A stretch of 41,616 nucleotides of DNA from CAVAVT01 sp963592185 (GCA_963592185.1 CAVAVT010000009.1:1-41616); one strand, 5' to 3'. Positions 25,935 to 34,259 are shown, counted from the first letter of the stretch. Notes: generated from the sequence alone by a model not told the origin. Made by a program: numbers and translations.

Positions 25935-26435
25935 TCATTTAGCCTTGCCATTCTTTTTTTCACGGGACTTGAGCATTTCTAAAGATATTACCTTAAAGGC
26001 AGCCTCGGAAAGCTCCTGCAGGCGGTCTGATTTTTTCTCCAGATAAAGCCTGCCCAATAACGCCTCAAAGCCTGTGCTGGCATGATATTCAGCCACGCTG
26101 GCACTCCTTGGTGCATGGCTCTTGGCGTTGCGGCCCCGGCGGAATACCGCCTTTTCCTCTTCTGTAAGCATTGGCTCAATTCCCCTGTATGCCTTTGCCT
26201 GCCACACAGCGGACACAATTTGGGCACTGAACTGATGCAGCACCTGAACCTTGCTCTGGTCATAGGACAAAAGACGGCCCCTTACGTATAGGTGGAACCA
26301 GGCATCCCCGATATAAGCCTGCACCAAAGGATTCAGCGCTGCAGCATCCACTTTTTCATAACGCTGAAGCACTCCTCCGGCACCATCCGGCTCAAACATC
26401 ATATCCACAAGCTTTTCAAGCTGTTCAAACTTCAT
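25935..26435 (-). CDS. mrnC: Mini-ribonuclease III (MrnC)
   Basis: MrnC is a RNase III catalytic domain lacking a dsRNA-binding domain; it matures 23S rRNA ends. The 166-residue protein has PLVQAYIGDAWFHLYVRGRL, the RNase III signature region, and YHASTGFEALLGRLYLE, which carries the second acidic cluster. I start at the ATG at 26435, which forms ATGA with the cysS stop; a GTG at 26447 would add MEKG only. Its place after cysS matches Bacillus. Confidence 0.94.
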   Translation of the reverse strand: MKFEQLEKLVDMMFEPDGAGGVLQRYEKVDAAALNPLVQAYIGDAWFHLYVRGRLLSYDQSKVQVLHQFSAQIVSAVWQAKAYRGIEPMLTEEEKAVFRRGRNAKSHAPRSASVAEYHASTGFEALLGRLYLEKKSDRLQELSEAAFKVISLEMLKSREKKNGKAK

Positions 26436-27868
26436 GCCCTTTTCCACCTTGTTCCGTTGGCGGAATCCTCAAGGATAATGCCCTGCTCCTTGAAGGTATC
26501 TCTGATTTCGTCAGCCCTTGCCCAATTCTTAGCTTTTCTTGCTTCTTCTCTTTCAGCAATGAGCTTTTCAATTTCCTCATCGGAAAGTCCGTCAGCCTTG
26601 GCACCTGCCACCTGCATATCTCCCTCGAAAATTCCGATGACACCGGCAAGCTCCAGATAAATCTTTCTTACTGCAGCAAAGCCCTCAGAGTCATATTCGC
26701 ATTTTCCGGAGGTTACATCTGCATAGTACTTATTAATGTCCTTTGAAAGGGCAAAGAGATAGCTGATTGCCAATGCGGTGTTGAAATCATCCTCCATTGC
26801 CTCCACAAAATCCTTTTTGTAGGACTCTGCATTGCTAAGAATCTCTGCCGCACTGTTTCCAGCGCCCTGCATAGCGATAAGCTCATCTGCATACTGGGCG
26901 GAATTTCTAAGTCTGGTAAGTCCTGCCTGAGCTTCCTTCAGTCTTTCATCGCTGAAATCCAGCGGACTTCTGTAGTGGGTCTGCAGAATGAAGAAGCGGA
27001 TAACTTCGCCGGGATATTTTTTCAAAATGTCCTGTACGGTGAAGAAATTGTTCTTGGACTTGCTCATTTTCTCATCATGTATGGTGATAAAGCCATTGTG
27101 AACCCAATGCTGTGCGAAGCTGTGGAAGTCACCAAGGAAGCACTGGGACTGGGCTATTTCGTTTTCATGATGTGGGAATATCAAATCGCTTCCGCCGCCG
27201 TGGAAGTCAAAGCTCTCTCCCAAAAACTTCAGTGACATGGCGGAGCATTCAATGTGCCAGCCAGGACGGCCCTGTCCCCAAGGACTTTCCCAGAAAGGCT
27301 CGCCGGGCTTTGCTGCCTTCCACAGTGCAAAATCCATGGGATGCTGCTTGCGCTGGTCTACCTCGATACGTGCTCCAGCCTGCATATCAGACAGCTTTCT
27401 GCCGCTGAGTTTGCCGTACTCAGCAAATTTTTCTACAGCAAAGTATACGTCCCCGTCCACCGGATATGCATAGCCGTTGTCCACCAATCCCTGAATCATT
27501 TCAATTATTTCAGGAATGGTATCGGATACTCGTGGATATATATCTGCATGTTTTACATTCAGGGCATCCATTGCCTCGAAATAGCCATCGATGTACCTGT
27601 CAGCAATTTCTTTCCAGGTTACACCTTCCTTGTTGGAGGTATTGATTATCTTGTCATCCACGTCAGTAAAGTTCTGTACGTAATGTACGTTATAGCCCTC
27701 ATATGCAAAGAAACGGCGTATTACATCCCAGGTAACAAAGGGACGGGCATTTCCAATATGGGGATAGTTGTAGGGAGTAACGCCGCAGCAGTAGATGCTT
27801 ACTTCTCCTTCTTTCAAGGGCTTGAAAACTTCCTTTTCTCCGGACATGGTGTTGTAAACCTTAAGCAT
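26432..27868 (-). CDS. cysS: Cysteinyl-tRNA synthetase
   Basis: CysS is a class I synthetase that charges tRNA-Cys. The HIGH-type motif is HIGNARP (about residues 37-43) preceded by the zinc-binding Cys in CCGVTPYN. A second zinc region contains GWHIECSAMS and HHENEIAQSQC, and the KMSKS loop is DEKMSKSKNN. The 478-residue length is standard. It follows cysE by 38 bases and lies downstream of a cysteine T-box. mrnC follows with a four-base overlap. Confidence 0.97.
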   Translation of the reverse strand: MLKVYNTMSGEKEVFKPLKEGEVSIYCCGVTPYNYPHIGNARPFVTWDVIRRFFAYEGYNVHYVQNFTDVDDKIINTSNKEGVTWKEIADRYIDGYFEAMDALNVKHADIYPRVSDTIPEIIEMIQGLVDNGYAYPVDGDVYFAVEKFAEYGKLSGRKLSDMQAGARIEVDQRKQHPMDFALWKAAKPGEPFWESPWGQGRPGWHIECSAMSLKFLGESFDFHGGGSDLIFPHHENEIAQSQCFLGDFHSFAQHWVHNGFITIHDEKMSKSKNNFFTVQDILKKYPGEVIRFFILQTHYRSPLDFSDERLKEAQAGLTRLRNSAQYADELIAMQGAGNSAAEILSNAESYKKDFVEAMEDDFNTALAISYLFALSKDINKYYADVTSGKCEYDSEGFAAVRKIYLELAGVIGIFEGDMQVAGAKADGLSDEEIEKLIAEREEARKAKNWARADEIRDTFKEQGIILEDSANGTRWKRA

Positions 27869-27906
27869 TTAGAAAACTCCTTATCATAAAATATTAATAT
27901 ACAGCT

Positions 27907-28638
27907 TTATTTTTCCGCCTTTTTCTCCAGCTCCGCCAGACGCTTTTCCATCTGTGCCAGCTGTTCCTTCAAGGAGTCGATAAGCTCCCTTTCAGGATCC
28001 GGCAGTTCGTCATGCTCCAAATCCACATCGGTTTCCTCAAGAAGCTCGATTGCCTCCAAATCTCCGCTGTTTCTGGCTTCCTCTATTTTTTCCTGCCAAT
28101 CGCTGTTCACACGGGTTCCTTTCATCACAACCACCCGACCAGGAATGCCCACAACTGTGGCATAGGCAGGAACAGGCTTTAAAACCACTGAGCCAGCTCC
28201 GATTTTTGCATGGTCACCTACGGTAAAGGACCCCAGCACCTTTGCACCAGAAGCAACAACCACATTGTCTCCAATAGTGGGATGGCGCTTGCCCTTTTCC
28301 TTGCCAGTACCTCCAAGGGTAACTCCCTGGTAAAGGGTAACATTTTTCCCAAGCTCTGCTGTTTCGCCTATGACAATTCCAGTTCCATGGTCGATGAAAA
28401 GTCCGCTGCCGATGGTAGCTCCCGGATGTATCTCTATTCCGGTTATGAATCTGCCAAATTCTGATACAAGTCTTGCCATAACCATCCATTTTTTTAAATA
28501 CAGCCAATGGGAGATTCGATGCAGCCAAATCGCATGAAGTCCGGGATAACAAAGTATTACCTCAAGGACACTTCCTGCCGCAGGATCTCGTTCAAAAACA
28601 ACTCGGATATCCTTTTTGAGCTGTTTTAATACAGACAT
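27907..28638 (-). CDS. cysE: Serine O-acetyltransferase
   Basis: CysE acetylates serine to O-acetylserine, the first step of cysteine synthesis. The left-handed beta-helix core has EIHPGATIGSGLFIDHGTGI, VTLGGTGKEKGKRHPTIGD and VVASGAKVLG, typical hexapeptide repeats with the catalytic His/Asp. The C-terminal tail of about 80 residues is longer than in minimal CysE and ends in a charged coiled-coil-like stretch (EQLAQMEKRLAELEKKAEK). The ATG at 28638 has GGAGGAGAG upstream; a longer frame from 28683 would start inside the T-box terminator. It is the first gene after a cysteine-specific T-box, so amino-acid supply and tRNA charging are co-controlled. Confidence 0.95.
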   Translation of the reverse strand: MSVLKQLKKDIRVVFERDPAAGSVLEVILCYPGLHAIWLHRISHWLYLKKWMVMARLVSEFGRFITGIEIHPGATIGSGLFIDHGTGIVIGETAELGKNVTLYQGVTLGGTGKEKGKRHPTIGDNVVVASGAKVLGSFTVGDHAKIGAGSVVLKPVPAYATVVGIPGRVVVMKGTRVNSDWQEKIEEARNSGDLEAIELLEETDVDLEHDELPDPERELIDSLKEQLAQMEKRLAELEKKAEK

Positions 28639-28665
28639 TTTCAACTCTCCTCCAAATCCACAAAT

Positions 28666-28905
28666 AAAAAGGACCGCTCCCATATTTCAGAGACGCGGTC
28701 CGTGGTTCCACTCTGTTTCAGATGAAAAATCATCCCTCAAATGGCTTAACGCGCCAAGACGATGGCACCTACACAGAACAGCTCTAAACGCTGTACCTTC
28801 AGCCCATAACTCCCGGGCGCACCTTCATTGCACTCCTGCAGCCCTTCACAGCAGCCGGGCCTCTCTTTGGCGGTGTTTGCAACTACTCTTCCCGATCCAA
28901 GTCTT
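28666..28905 (-). promoter_or_regulatory. T-box leader, cysteine specific (cysE-cysS operon)
   Basis: This fills the roughly 320-base space between cysE and ispF. The T-box sequence AGAGTGGAACCACG (28714-28701) is a variant of AGGGTGGNACCGCG. A terminator hairpin GGACCGC/GCGGTCC (28701-28671) with T5 follows. In Stem I the triplet TGC (28821-28819) is followed by a purine and CCCGGG, which pairs with an upstream GCCCGG; this is the normal specifier position. TGC is a cysteine codon, matching cysE and cysS. Confidence 0.93.
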
Positions 28906-28922
28906 AACTATATATGGTATAC

Positions 28923-28951
28923 ATTTTATCAGAAACAGAGGCCTTATTCAA
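28923..28951 (-). promoter_or_regulatory. Promoter of the cysteine T-box transcript
   Basis: TTGAAT (28951-28946) and TAAAAT (28928-28923) are 17 bases apart on the minus strand, with a TG extension one base before the -10. It lies immediately after the ispF stop. Confidence 0.8.
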
Positions 28952-28961
28952 TGAAAATGTA

Positions 28962-29438
28962 TCAGTCAGAAACAAGCCCGGCAACAGCATAGGCGGAAAT
29001 TCCCTGTTCGGTTCCAGTAAAGCCCAGATGTTCCTCTGTGGTGGCTTTTACATTGACCGCATCAATGGGAATATTCAGTGTCTCAGCTATATTTTTATTC
29101 ATCTCGGCTATGTAGGGAGCAAGCTTTGGAGCCTGTGCCACAATGGTGGAGTCCACATTTCCAACACGATAGCCCTTTTCAGCCACCAGCCTTGCAACCT
29201 CTCCCAGAAGCTTCAGGCTGTCAGCCCCCTTGTATCTGGGATCAGTATCCGGGAAATGCCTGCCTATATCCCCAAGAGCCGCAGCTCCCAATATTGCATC
29301 GGAAATTGCATGAAGCAGTACATCCGCATCGGAGTGCCCCAGGAGGCCCAACTTATGGGGAATTTCCACTCCGCCGATAATGAGCTTTCTTCCCTCTGTC
29401 AGCCTGTGCACATCATATCCCATTCCAAATCTGATCAT
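28962..29438 (-). CDS. ispF: 2-C-methyl-D-erythritol 2,4-cyclodiphosphate synthase
   Basis: IspF catalyses the cyclisation step of the MEP isoprenoid pathway. The N-terminal GMGYDVHRL carries the zinc Asp and His, and HSDADVLLHAISDAILGAAALGDIG supplies the substrate loop. The C-terminal NVKATTEEHLGFTG is diagnostic. The length is 158 residues. The start overlaps the ispD stop by four bases (ATGA), so consecutive pathway enzymes are coupled. Confidence 0.97.
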   Translation of the reverse strand: MIRFGMGYDVHRLTEGRKLIIGGVEIPHKLGLLGHSDADVLLHAISDAILGAAALGDIGRHFPDTDPRYKGADSLKLLGEVARLVAEKGYRVGNVDSTIVAQAPKLAPYIAEMNKNIAETLNIPIDAVNVKATTEEHLGFTGTEQGISAYAVAGLVSD

Positions 29439-30211
29439 TCGCCCTTCCTGTCCTTTCTGAAAATATGATGTCCTATCTCATCGGAAACTGTATGGATAAC
29501 ACCCTTTACATTCTTCTTCAGCTTCTGAACCTCATCATCCTTAATGAAGGCTGCAGCTATTACCATATCCTCCGGAGTGGTAATCTTGATATTTCTATAG
29601 CTGGATTCCACTACGCTGACTGGCTTTCCAAGCCTTTCTACAAGACTTGCATCATCCGTTCCCAGGAAGCCCTCCTGGTCAGCCTTTTCAAAGGCCTCCT
29701 CCAAAAGCTCACGCTGAAATCCCTGAGGTGTCTGTATCTCCCATACCTCATCACGCTTCGGAGTGCTTTGAATGACATTATCTGCACCTACAAGCTTCAC
29801 CGTGTTCTTCGCCTTTACGGCGGCAACAGCGCCGCCCTTTTCAGCAGCACAGTCAATTACATCCTCAATGGTATCCACAGAAATCAGTGGTCGTGCCGCA
29901 TCATGCACCAGTACCACATCAGCGGAAGCATCGAGACATGCCATTCCCTTCTGTACTGAATACTGACGCTCGCTGCCGCCGGTGGTGACAGTCCAGGGCT
30001 TCAGTCCTGGGACCTTGGACAGCATTCTTCTAATAAATGGAACCTCGTCAGCAGCAGCCACCACAATAAGCTGGTCCACCGAAGGAGCCTCGGAAAACCT
30101 TCTCAAGGTCCTTATTAAAATCGGAGTTCCCAAAAGTTCCATCAGAACTTTGTTGGTTGTACTCTGCATTCTTTTGCCCTGCCCTGCAGCAGGAAATATT
30201 ACTGATACCAT
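29435..30211 (-). CDS. ispD: 2-C-methyl-D-erythritol 4-phosphate cytidylyltransferase
   Basis: IspD joins CTP to methylerythritol phosphate in the MEP pathway. The nucleotide-binding PAAGQGKRM motif is at about residues 7-15, and VLVHDAARPL and TPQGFQRELL are diagnostic blocks. I take the ATG at 30211 (MVSVIFPAAG), with AAAGGA nine bases upstream; earlier codons at 30220 and 30229 would add three to six residues. The C-terminal tail (about 30 residues after the core) is slightly longer than usual and basic. ispF follows with overlap. Confidence 0.95.
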   Translation of the reverse strand: MVSVIFPAAGQGKRMQSTTNKVLMELLGTPILIRTLRRFSEAPSVDQLIVVAAADEVPFIRRMLSKVPGLKPWTVTTGGSERQYSVQKGMACLDASADVVLVHDAARPLISVDTIEDVIDCAAEKGGAVAAVKAKNTVKLVGADNVIQSTPKRDEVWEIQTPQGFQRELLEEAFEKADQEGFLGTDDASLVERLGKPVSVVESSYRNIKITTPEDMVIAAAFIKDDEVQKLKKNVKGVIHTVSDEIGHHIFRKDRKGE

Positions 30212-30251
30212 GCTCACCATTCCTTTCAAGGATATCCGGCATATTCATCTT

Positions 30252-30285
30252 AAAAAGGCAGACAGCCCATATGCGGCCGCCTGCC
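30252..30285 (-). terminator. Terminator of the PIN-TRAM gene
   Basis: An 11-bp GC-rich stem (GGCAGGCGGCC with GGGCTGTCTGCC, two G-T pairs) and a short ATAT loop is followed on the minus strand by TTTTTA (30256-30251). It lies about 25 bases after the gene's stop. Confidence 0.85.
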
Positions 30286-30309
30286 CAAATATACATCATT
30301 TACGCAAAA

Positions 30310-31491
30310 TTATGAAACAGGCTTGGCGAAAATCATCCTTCCTGCAGCGGTCTGCAGTGCTGAAGTAACCTCCACATCGATTGTTTCATTCATATGGTAT
30401 CTGCCGTTCTCAATGACTATCATGGTTCCGTCATCCAGATAAGCAACACCCTGTCCCTGTTCCTTGCCTTCCTTTACTACCTTTACCCTCATGGTTTCGC
30501 CTGGGATAACCACTGGCTTCACAGCATTGGAAAGCTCATTGATATTCAGCACGGGAACTCCCTGCAGCTCCGACACCTTGTTCAGATTGTAGTCATTGGT
30601 AATGATCTTTGCCCCAATCTGCTTTCCAAGGCGCACAAGTTTGGAATCCACCTCTGTAATATCATCAAAATCCCTGTTGTCAATCTGCACATTAATATTG
30701 GCTGCTGTGCGTATACGCTGAAGAATGTCCAGCCCCCTGCGGCCTCTGACACGCTTCAGGGAATCAGCTGAATCCGCAATGTGCTGAAGCTCCTCAAGAA
30801 CAAATACCGGAATGATTATTGTTCCCTCAATAAAGCCAGTATCACAGATATCCGCAATTCTTCCATCGATTATGACACTTGTATCCAAAAGCTTGTAGGA
30901 TACGTCACCGCTGCCTTGGGCAATCACAGCTGGAAGAGCTCCAGGAGCCTGTTTTTCGGCTCCTGGGTACTGAGCCTTCCCATCCTTATTCTTCGCATAA
31001 TCCTTCAAAAGCTTCACCAATCCATCAAAGGGACTTGTAAGCTCCTTACGCTTGCGAATCATGATGTGAATACCCAGATATCCAAGCACAATACTGAAAA
31101 TAACCGGAATGTATCCGCCTATTACAGGAATTTGTGAAAAAGCACTGCCTAAGAGATTTGCTATTATAAGTCCGATTGCCAAGCCAAAAGCTCCAGCTAC
31201 TACATCATGAATAGGAGTCTTGCTGAGCTGTCCCTCAAACCATACTGAGAACCGTTTGAGCCTGGTTGTGAAAAATGGAGATAAAATAAAGCCTATAATT
31301 CCACCAACAATTGCGCCCAGTAGCATACAAATCAGATTGGCAAGAGTTATCTTGAAGATTCCCATATCCATCTTCAGAATCTCAGTACTAATAAACAACG
31401 CCAGAATCGGACTTGCCAAATGCATCAAGGCCGCACCTGCTATACCCATAAAAACTGTGATAAAAAACCGAAGTACCTTTTCTACGAGCAT
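30310..31491 (-). CDS. Membrane-anchored PIN-TRAM domain protein (YacL family)
   Basis: The 393-residue protein has four hydrophobic segments in about the first 140 residues. They are followed by a PIN nuclease-like domain: KLLDTSVIIDGRIADI with the first Asp, PVFVLEELQHIAD with Glu, RRGLDIL, and ITNDYNLNKV with a further Asp. A C-terminal TRAM domain (VVIPGETMRVKVVKEGKEQ onward) ends it. This order matches Bacillus YacL, a protein usually next to ispD and disA. All acidic PIN residues look present, so it may be a membrane-bound RNase; the target is unknown. AAAGGAGGTG precedes the ATG. Confidence 0.92.
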   Translation of the reverse strand: MLVEKVLRFFITVFMGIAGAALMHLASPILALFISTEILKMDMGIFKITLANLICMLLGAIVGGIIGFILSPFFTTRLKRFSVWFEGQLSKTPIHDVVAGAFGLAIGLIIANLLGSAFSQIPVIGGYIPVIFSIVLGYLGIHIMIRKRKELTSPFDGLVKLLKDYAKNKDGKAQYPGAEKQAPGALPAVIAQGSGDVSYKLLDTSVIIDGRIADICDTGFIEGTIIIPVFVLEELQHIADSADSLKRVRGRRGLDILQRIRTAANINVQIDNRDFDDITEVDSKLVRLGKQIGAKIITNDYNLNKVSELQGVPVLNINELSNAVKPVVIPGETMRVKVVKEGKEQGQGVAYLDDGTMIVIENGRYHMNETIDVEVTSALQTAAGRMIFAKPVS

Positions 31492-31520
31492 CTATACACC
31501 TCCTTTATAGTAACGCCTTA

Positions 31521-31549
31521 ATAATACATGAAACTACCGCCTGTGTCAA
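31521..31549 (-). promoter_or_regulatory. Promoter of the PIN-TRAM gene
   Basis: TTGACA (31549-31544) and TATTAT (31526-31521) are exactly 17 bases apart on the minus strand. It lies between the carD stop and the PIN-TRAM start, so the gene has its own transcript start. Confidence 0.87.
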
Positions 31550-31562
31550 AGAACAGTCCAAA

Positions 31563-32054
31563 TTATTGGAACCCGTTGCCTTCAAGCTGTTCCTGAAGCC
31601 AGTCATCCACCTCTTCCGGTGTTTTGCTGCAGGCATATACCAGTTCGCTTACAAGAATCTGCTTGGACAAATCCAAAAGCCTTCTTTCACCGCTGGACAC
31701 TTTTTTCACCCTGTCCTGAAGCATGAGATTTCTTGCTACCTCAGCCACCTGGCAGATATTTCCGGTCTTTAGCTTGTCGAGATTTGCATGAAATCTCTTG
31801 TTCCAGCTTCCCAGAAGCTTTTCTGGAGGATTGTGAAGGACTATTACTACCTCCTTAACCGTTTCCGGAGAGCTTACATCCCGCAGGCCTATGTTGTCAA
31901 TATTGTCTGTGGGAAGCATTACCTTCATATTACCTATTGGCATTTTCAGAACGTAATACATTTTTTTCTCGCCCATTATCTCGCATTCTTCAATACCGGA
32001 AATAGTTCCGGCACCATGCATAGGGTATACCACCCTGTCTCCTACATGAAGCAA
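31563..32054 (-). CDS. carD: CarD-family transcriptional regulator
   Basis: CarD/CdnL proteins bind RNA polymerase beta through an N-terminal Tudor-like domain and stabilise open promoter complexes. The N-terminal LHVGDRVVYPMHGAGTISGIEE and KKMYYVLKMPIGNMKVMLP are diagnostic; the rest is helical with a WNKRFHANLDKLKTG DNA-binding segment. I start at the TTG at 32054, which has GGGGG seven bases upstream. The upstream frame from 32096 begins inside the -10 box of the nearer promoter, so it is very unlikely. The length is 163 residues. It has tandem promoters, consistent with growth-phase control. Confidence 0.93.
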   Translation of the reverse strand: MLHVGDRVVYPMHGAGTISGIEECEIMGEKKMYYVLKMPIGNMKVMLPTDNIDNIGLRDVSSPETVKEVVIVLHNPPEKLLGSWNKRFHANLDKLKTGNICQVAEVARNLMLQDRVKKVSSGERRLLDLSKQILVSELVYACSKTPEEVDDWLQEQLEGNGFQ

Positions 32055-32095
32055 AAATACACCCCCTAACGAACCATCAACACACTTGTGGTACA

Positions 32096-32104
32096 ATTAT
32101 AGCA
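32096..32104 (-). promoter_or_regulatory. Proximal extended -10 promoter of carD
   Basis: The minus strand reads TGC-TATAAT (32104-32096), an extended -10 element. A weak -35 (TTACTT) lies 17 bases upstream. Transcription would begin near 32089, about 35 bases before the TTG start. Confidence 0.7.
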
Positions 32105-32126
32105 TATTTTTGTCCAAAAAGTAATT

Positions 32127-32155
32127 ATTTTATCACCCAGTTAGACCACTGTCAA
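32127..32155 (-). promoter_or_regulatory. Distal consensus promoter of carD
   Basis: A perfect TTGACA (32155-32150) and TAAAAT (32132-32127) are 17 bases apart on the minus strand, about 30 bases upstream of the proximal promoter. Two promoters therefore drive carD. Confidence 0.85.
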
Positions 32156-32210
32156 CCATAATAAAAAGGAATTCTTAAGAAATTTTTCCTTTTTTTCCTA
32201 CACGTGTCGT

Positions 32211-32218
32211 GATAAAAT
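32211..32218 (+). promoter_or_regulatory. Candidate -10 box of the thiT-like gene
   Basis: On the plus strand TG-A-TAAAAT occurs just upstream of AGGAGG (32230-32235). No convincing -35 is seen. I find no THI-box (TPP riboswitch) sequence in the 80 visible bases. Confidence 0.35.
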
Positions 32219-32237
32219 ATCTACGTTTAGGAGGTAA

Positions 32238-32686
32238 NNNNNNNNNNNNNNNNNNNNNNNNNNNNNNNNNNNNNNNNNNNNNNNNNNNNNNNNNNNNNNN
32301 NNNNNNNNNNNNNNNNNNNNNNNNNNNNNNNNNNNNNNNNNNNNNNNNNNNNNNNNNNNNNNNNNNNNNNNNNNNNNNNNNNNNNNNNNNNNNNNNNNNN
32401 NNNNNNNNNNNNNNNNNNNNNNNNNNNNNNNNNNNNNNNNNNNNNNNNNNNNNNNNNNNNNNNNNNNNNNNNNNNNNNNNNNNNNNNNNNNNNNNNNNNN
32501 NNNNNNNNNNNNNNNNNNNNNNNNNNNNNNNNNNNNNNNNNNNNNNNNNNNNNNNNNNNNNNNNNNNNNNNNNNNNNNNNNNNNNNNNNNNNNNNNNNNN
32601 NNNNNNNNNNNNNNNNNNNNNNNNNNNNNNNNNNNNNNNNNNNNNNNNNNNNNNNNNNNNNNNNNNNNNNNNNNNNNNNNNNNNNN
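32238..32686. other. Run of 449 undetermined bases (N)
   Basis: The sequence is N throughout, an assembly or scaffolding gap. It hides the start and most of the plus-strand gene whose C-terminus is visible on its right. The true length may differ from 449, so no reading frame can be carried across it. Confidence 1.
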
Positions 32687-32883
32687 ACATCTGTCACATT
32701 ATATCCGGAGTGATATTCTTTGCATCCTACGCCCCAGAAGGAACTTCTCCCTTGGTGTATTCCATGACCGCAAATGCAATGTTCCTGCTTCCGGATATTG
32801 TAATATGTTTCGTACTCATGAAAATTCTGCCCATTGCCCGTCTGCTGACAGCCATGGACAGAAAATACTTAGCCAAAATTTAA
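32238..32883 (+). CDS. thiT: ThiT-like thiamine transporter, mostly hidden in the N gap
   Basis: Only the last 64 residues are visible (from 32689). They read ICHIISGVIFFASYAPEG, then SPLVYSMTANAMFLLPDIVI and a final hydrophobic stretch with a short basic tail. This resembles the C-terminus of ThiT (YuaJ), the thiamine-binding S component of ECF transporters, whose family has a similar H-x2-SG-x-IFF-x-SYAPEG segment. To the left of the gap AGGAGG (32230-32235) is in the right place to be its ribosome-binding site, giving about 210 codons if the gap size is right; ThiT is about 190. The stop codon overlaps the radA stop on the opposite strand. Start coordinate is nominal. Confidence 0.72.
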
Positions 32884-34259
32884 TTTCTAGGCATAGCTAT
32901 ACGCAATGCCTCCTGAAGGGTTTCCGCACCATGAAGCTTTATGGATTGTGGAAGCCCTTTTATATTGAGCTGTTCCAAATTCTTTTTTGGAAGTATAGCG
33001 TGACAGAAGCCCAGCTTTGCCGCCTCACGGATACGTCCCTCCGCCTGACTTATTGCCCTGAGCTGCCCTGTAAGGCTTACCTCGCCAAACAAAACTGTCT
33101 TTGGCATAAGGCTTCTATTGGCATAGCTTGAAGCCAGGGCTGTGCATATTCCAAGGTCCGCCGCCGGTTCATCAATCTTTATGCCCCCGGCAACCTTCAC
33201 ATAAACATCACAGGCACCTATGGAAAGATGTACCCTTTTTTCAAGCACGGCCAGGAGAAGCTGTATGCGTTTTATATCCACAGAATCAGCTGTACGCCTT
33301 GGCGGCACATAGGGAGTCTGAGCCACCAGCGCTTGAAGCTCCACCAGAAGCGGTCTGGTTCCTTCCACCGTTGGAATAATCACCGTACCAGACTCCCCGT
33401 CCTCCTCGGAAAGAAAGACCTTTGAGGCATCCGGCACATCCTTCAGCCCGGAATCCCTCATCTCAAAAAGACCAATTTCATTAGTGCTTCCAAAACGGTT
33501 TTTCACCGCCCGCAGCACTCTGAAATCTGCGCTCCGCTCTCCCTCAAAATAAAGCACCGTATCCACAATATGCTCCAAAACTCTTGGACCAGCAAGTGTT
33601 CCATCCTTTGTCACATGGCCCACCACGAAACATGCAGTACCAGTGGATTTTGCAATGCGGAGAAGCTCCACAGAGCATTCCCTTACCTGGCTGACACTGC
33701 CGGGAGCACTTTGAATATCCGGCTTAAACACTGTCTGAATGGAATCTATTACTATAAGTTCCGGTTTTACCTTGTTAATGTAGTTTGTGATGGTTTCAAG
33801 GTTGGTTTCACTGACCACCAGCAGTTCATCAGCCAGAGCATCCAGCCTGTCCGCCCTCATGCGGACCTGACGGGTGCTTTCCTCTCCGGTTACATAAAGA
33901 ACCTTTCTGCCCTGTCTAGCAACATCCGAACACACACGGAGGGTCAGCGTGGATTTTCCTATTCCCGGATCGCCAACTATGAGGACCATGGAGCCAGGTA
34001 TCACACCTCCTCCAAGGACACGGTCCAGCTCCCCGGAGCCTGTGCCGAATCTGGGCAAATCCTCCACCTTCACATCGGCAATCGGCCTTGGTGCCACAGC
34101 ATCCGAAAGACCAAGCCGGAGTCCGGTGTCGTTTTTAGAGGCTGACATCACTTCCTCATCAAAGGAATTCCATGCACCGCATCCTGGACATTTCCCCAGC
34201 CACTTGGGGGTATCGTAGCCGCATTCACGGCATACGTACATAATCTTCTTTTTTGCCAT
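32880..34259 (-). CDS. radA: DNA repair protein RadA
   Basis: RadA is a RecA-like branch-migration helicase involved in recombination repair. The four-cysteine zinc finger is CRECGYDTPKWLGKCPGCGAW (residues 10-30). The Walker A motif is GDPGIGKST, the RadA-specific KNRFGS motif is present (VKNRFGSTNEIG), and a Lon-protease-like C-terminal domain follows. The length of 459 residues is standard. AAGGGGA precedes the ATG. It closes the clpC operon; disA, its usual Bacillus neighbour, is not seen, and a convergent thiT-like gene meets it with overlapping stops. Confidence 0.97.
   Translation of the reverse strand: MAKKKIMYVCRECGYDTPKWLGKCPGCGAWNSFDEEVMSASKNDTGLRLGLSDAVAPRPIADVKVEDLPRFGTGSGELDRVLGGGVIPGSMVLIVGDPGIGKSTLTLRVCSDVARQGRKVLYVTGEESTRQVRMRADRLDALADELLVVSETNLETITNYINKVKPELIVIDSIQTVFKPDIQSAPGSVSQVRECSVELLRIAKSTGTACFVVGHVTKDGTLAGPRVLEHIVDTVLYFEGERSADFRVLRAVKNRFGSTNEIGLFEMRDSGLKDVPDASKVFLSEEDGESGTVIIPTVEGTRPLLVELQALVAQTPYVPPRRTADSVDIKRIQLLLAVLEKRVHLSIGACDVYVKVAGGIKIDEPAADLGICTALASSYANRSLMPKTVLFGEVSLTGQLRAISQAEGRIREAAKLGFCHAILPKKNLEQLNIKGLPQSIKLHGAETLQEALRIAMPRN

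Noticed and set aside
32175..32697. Minus-strand frames made mostly of N
   Set aside because: They exist only because N is read as open; the visible codons are few and meaningless.
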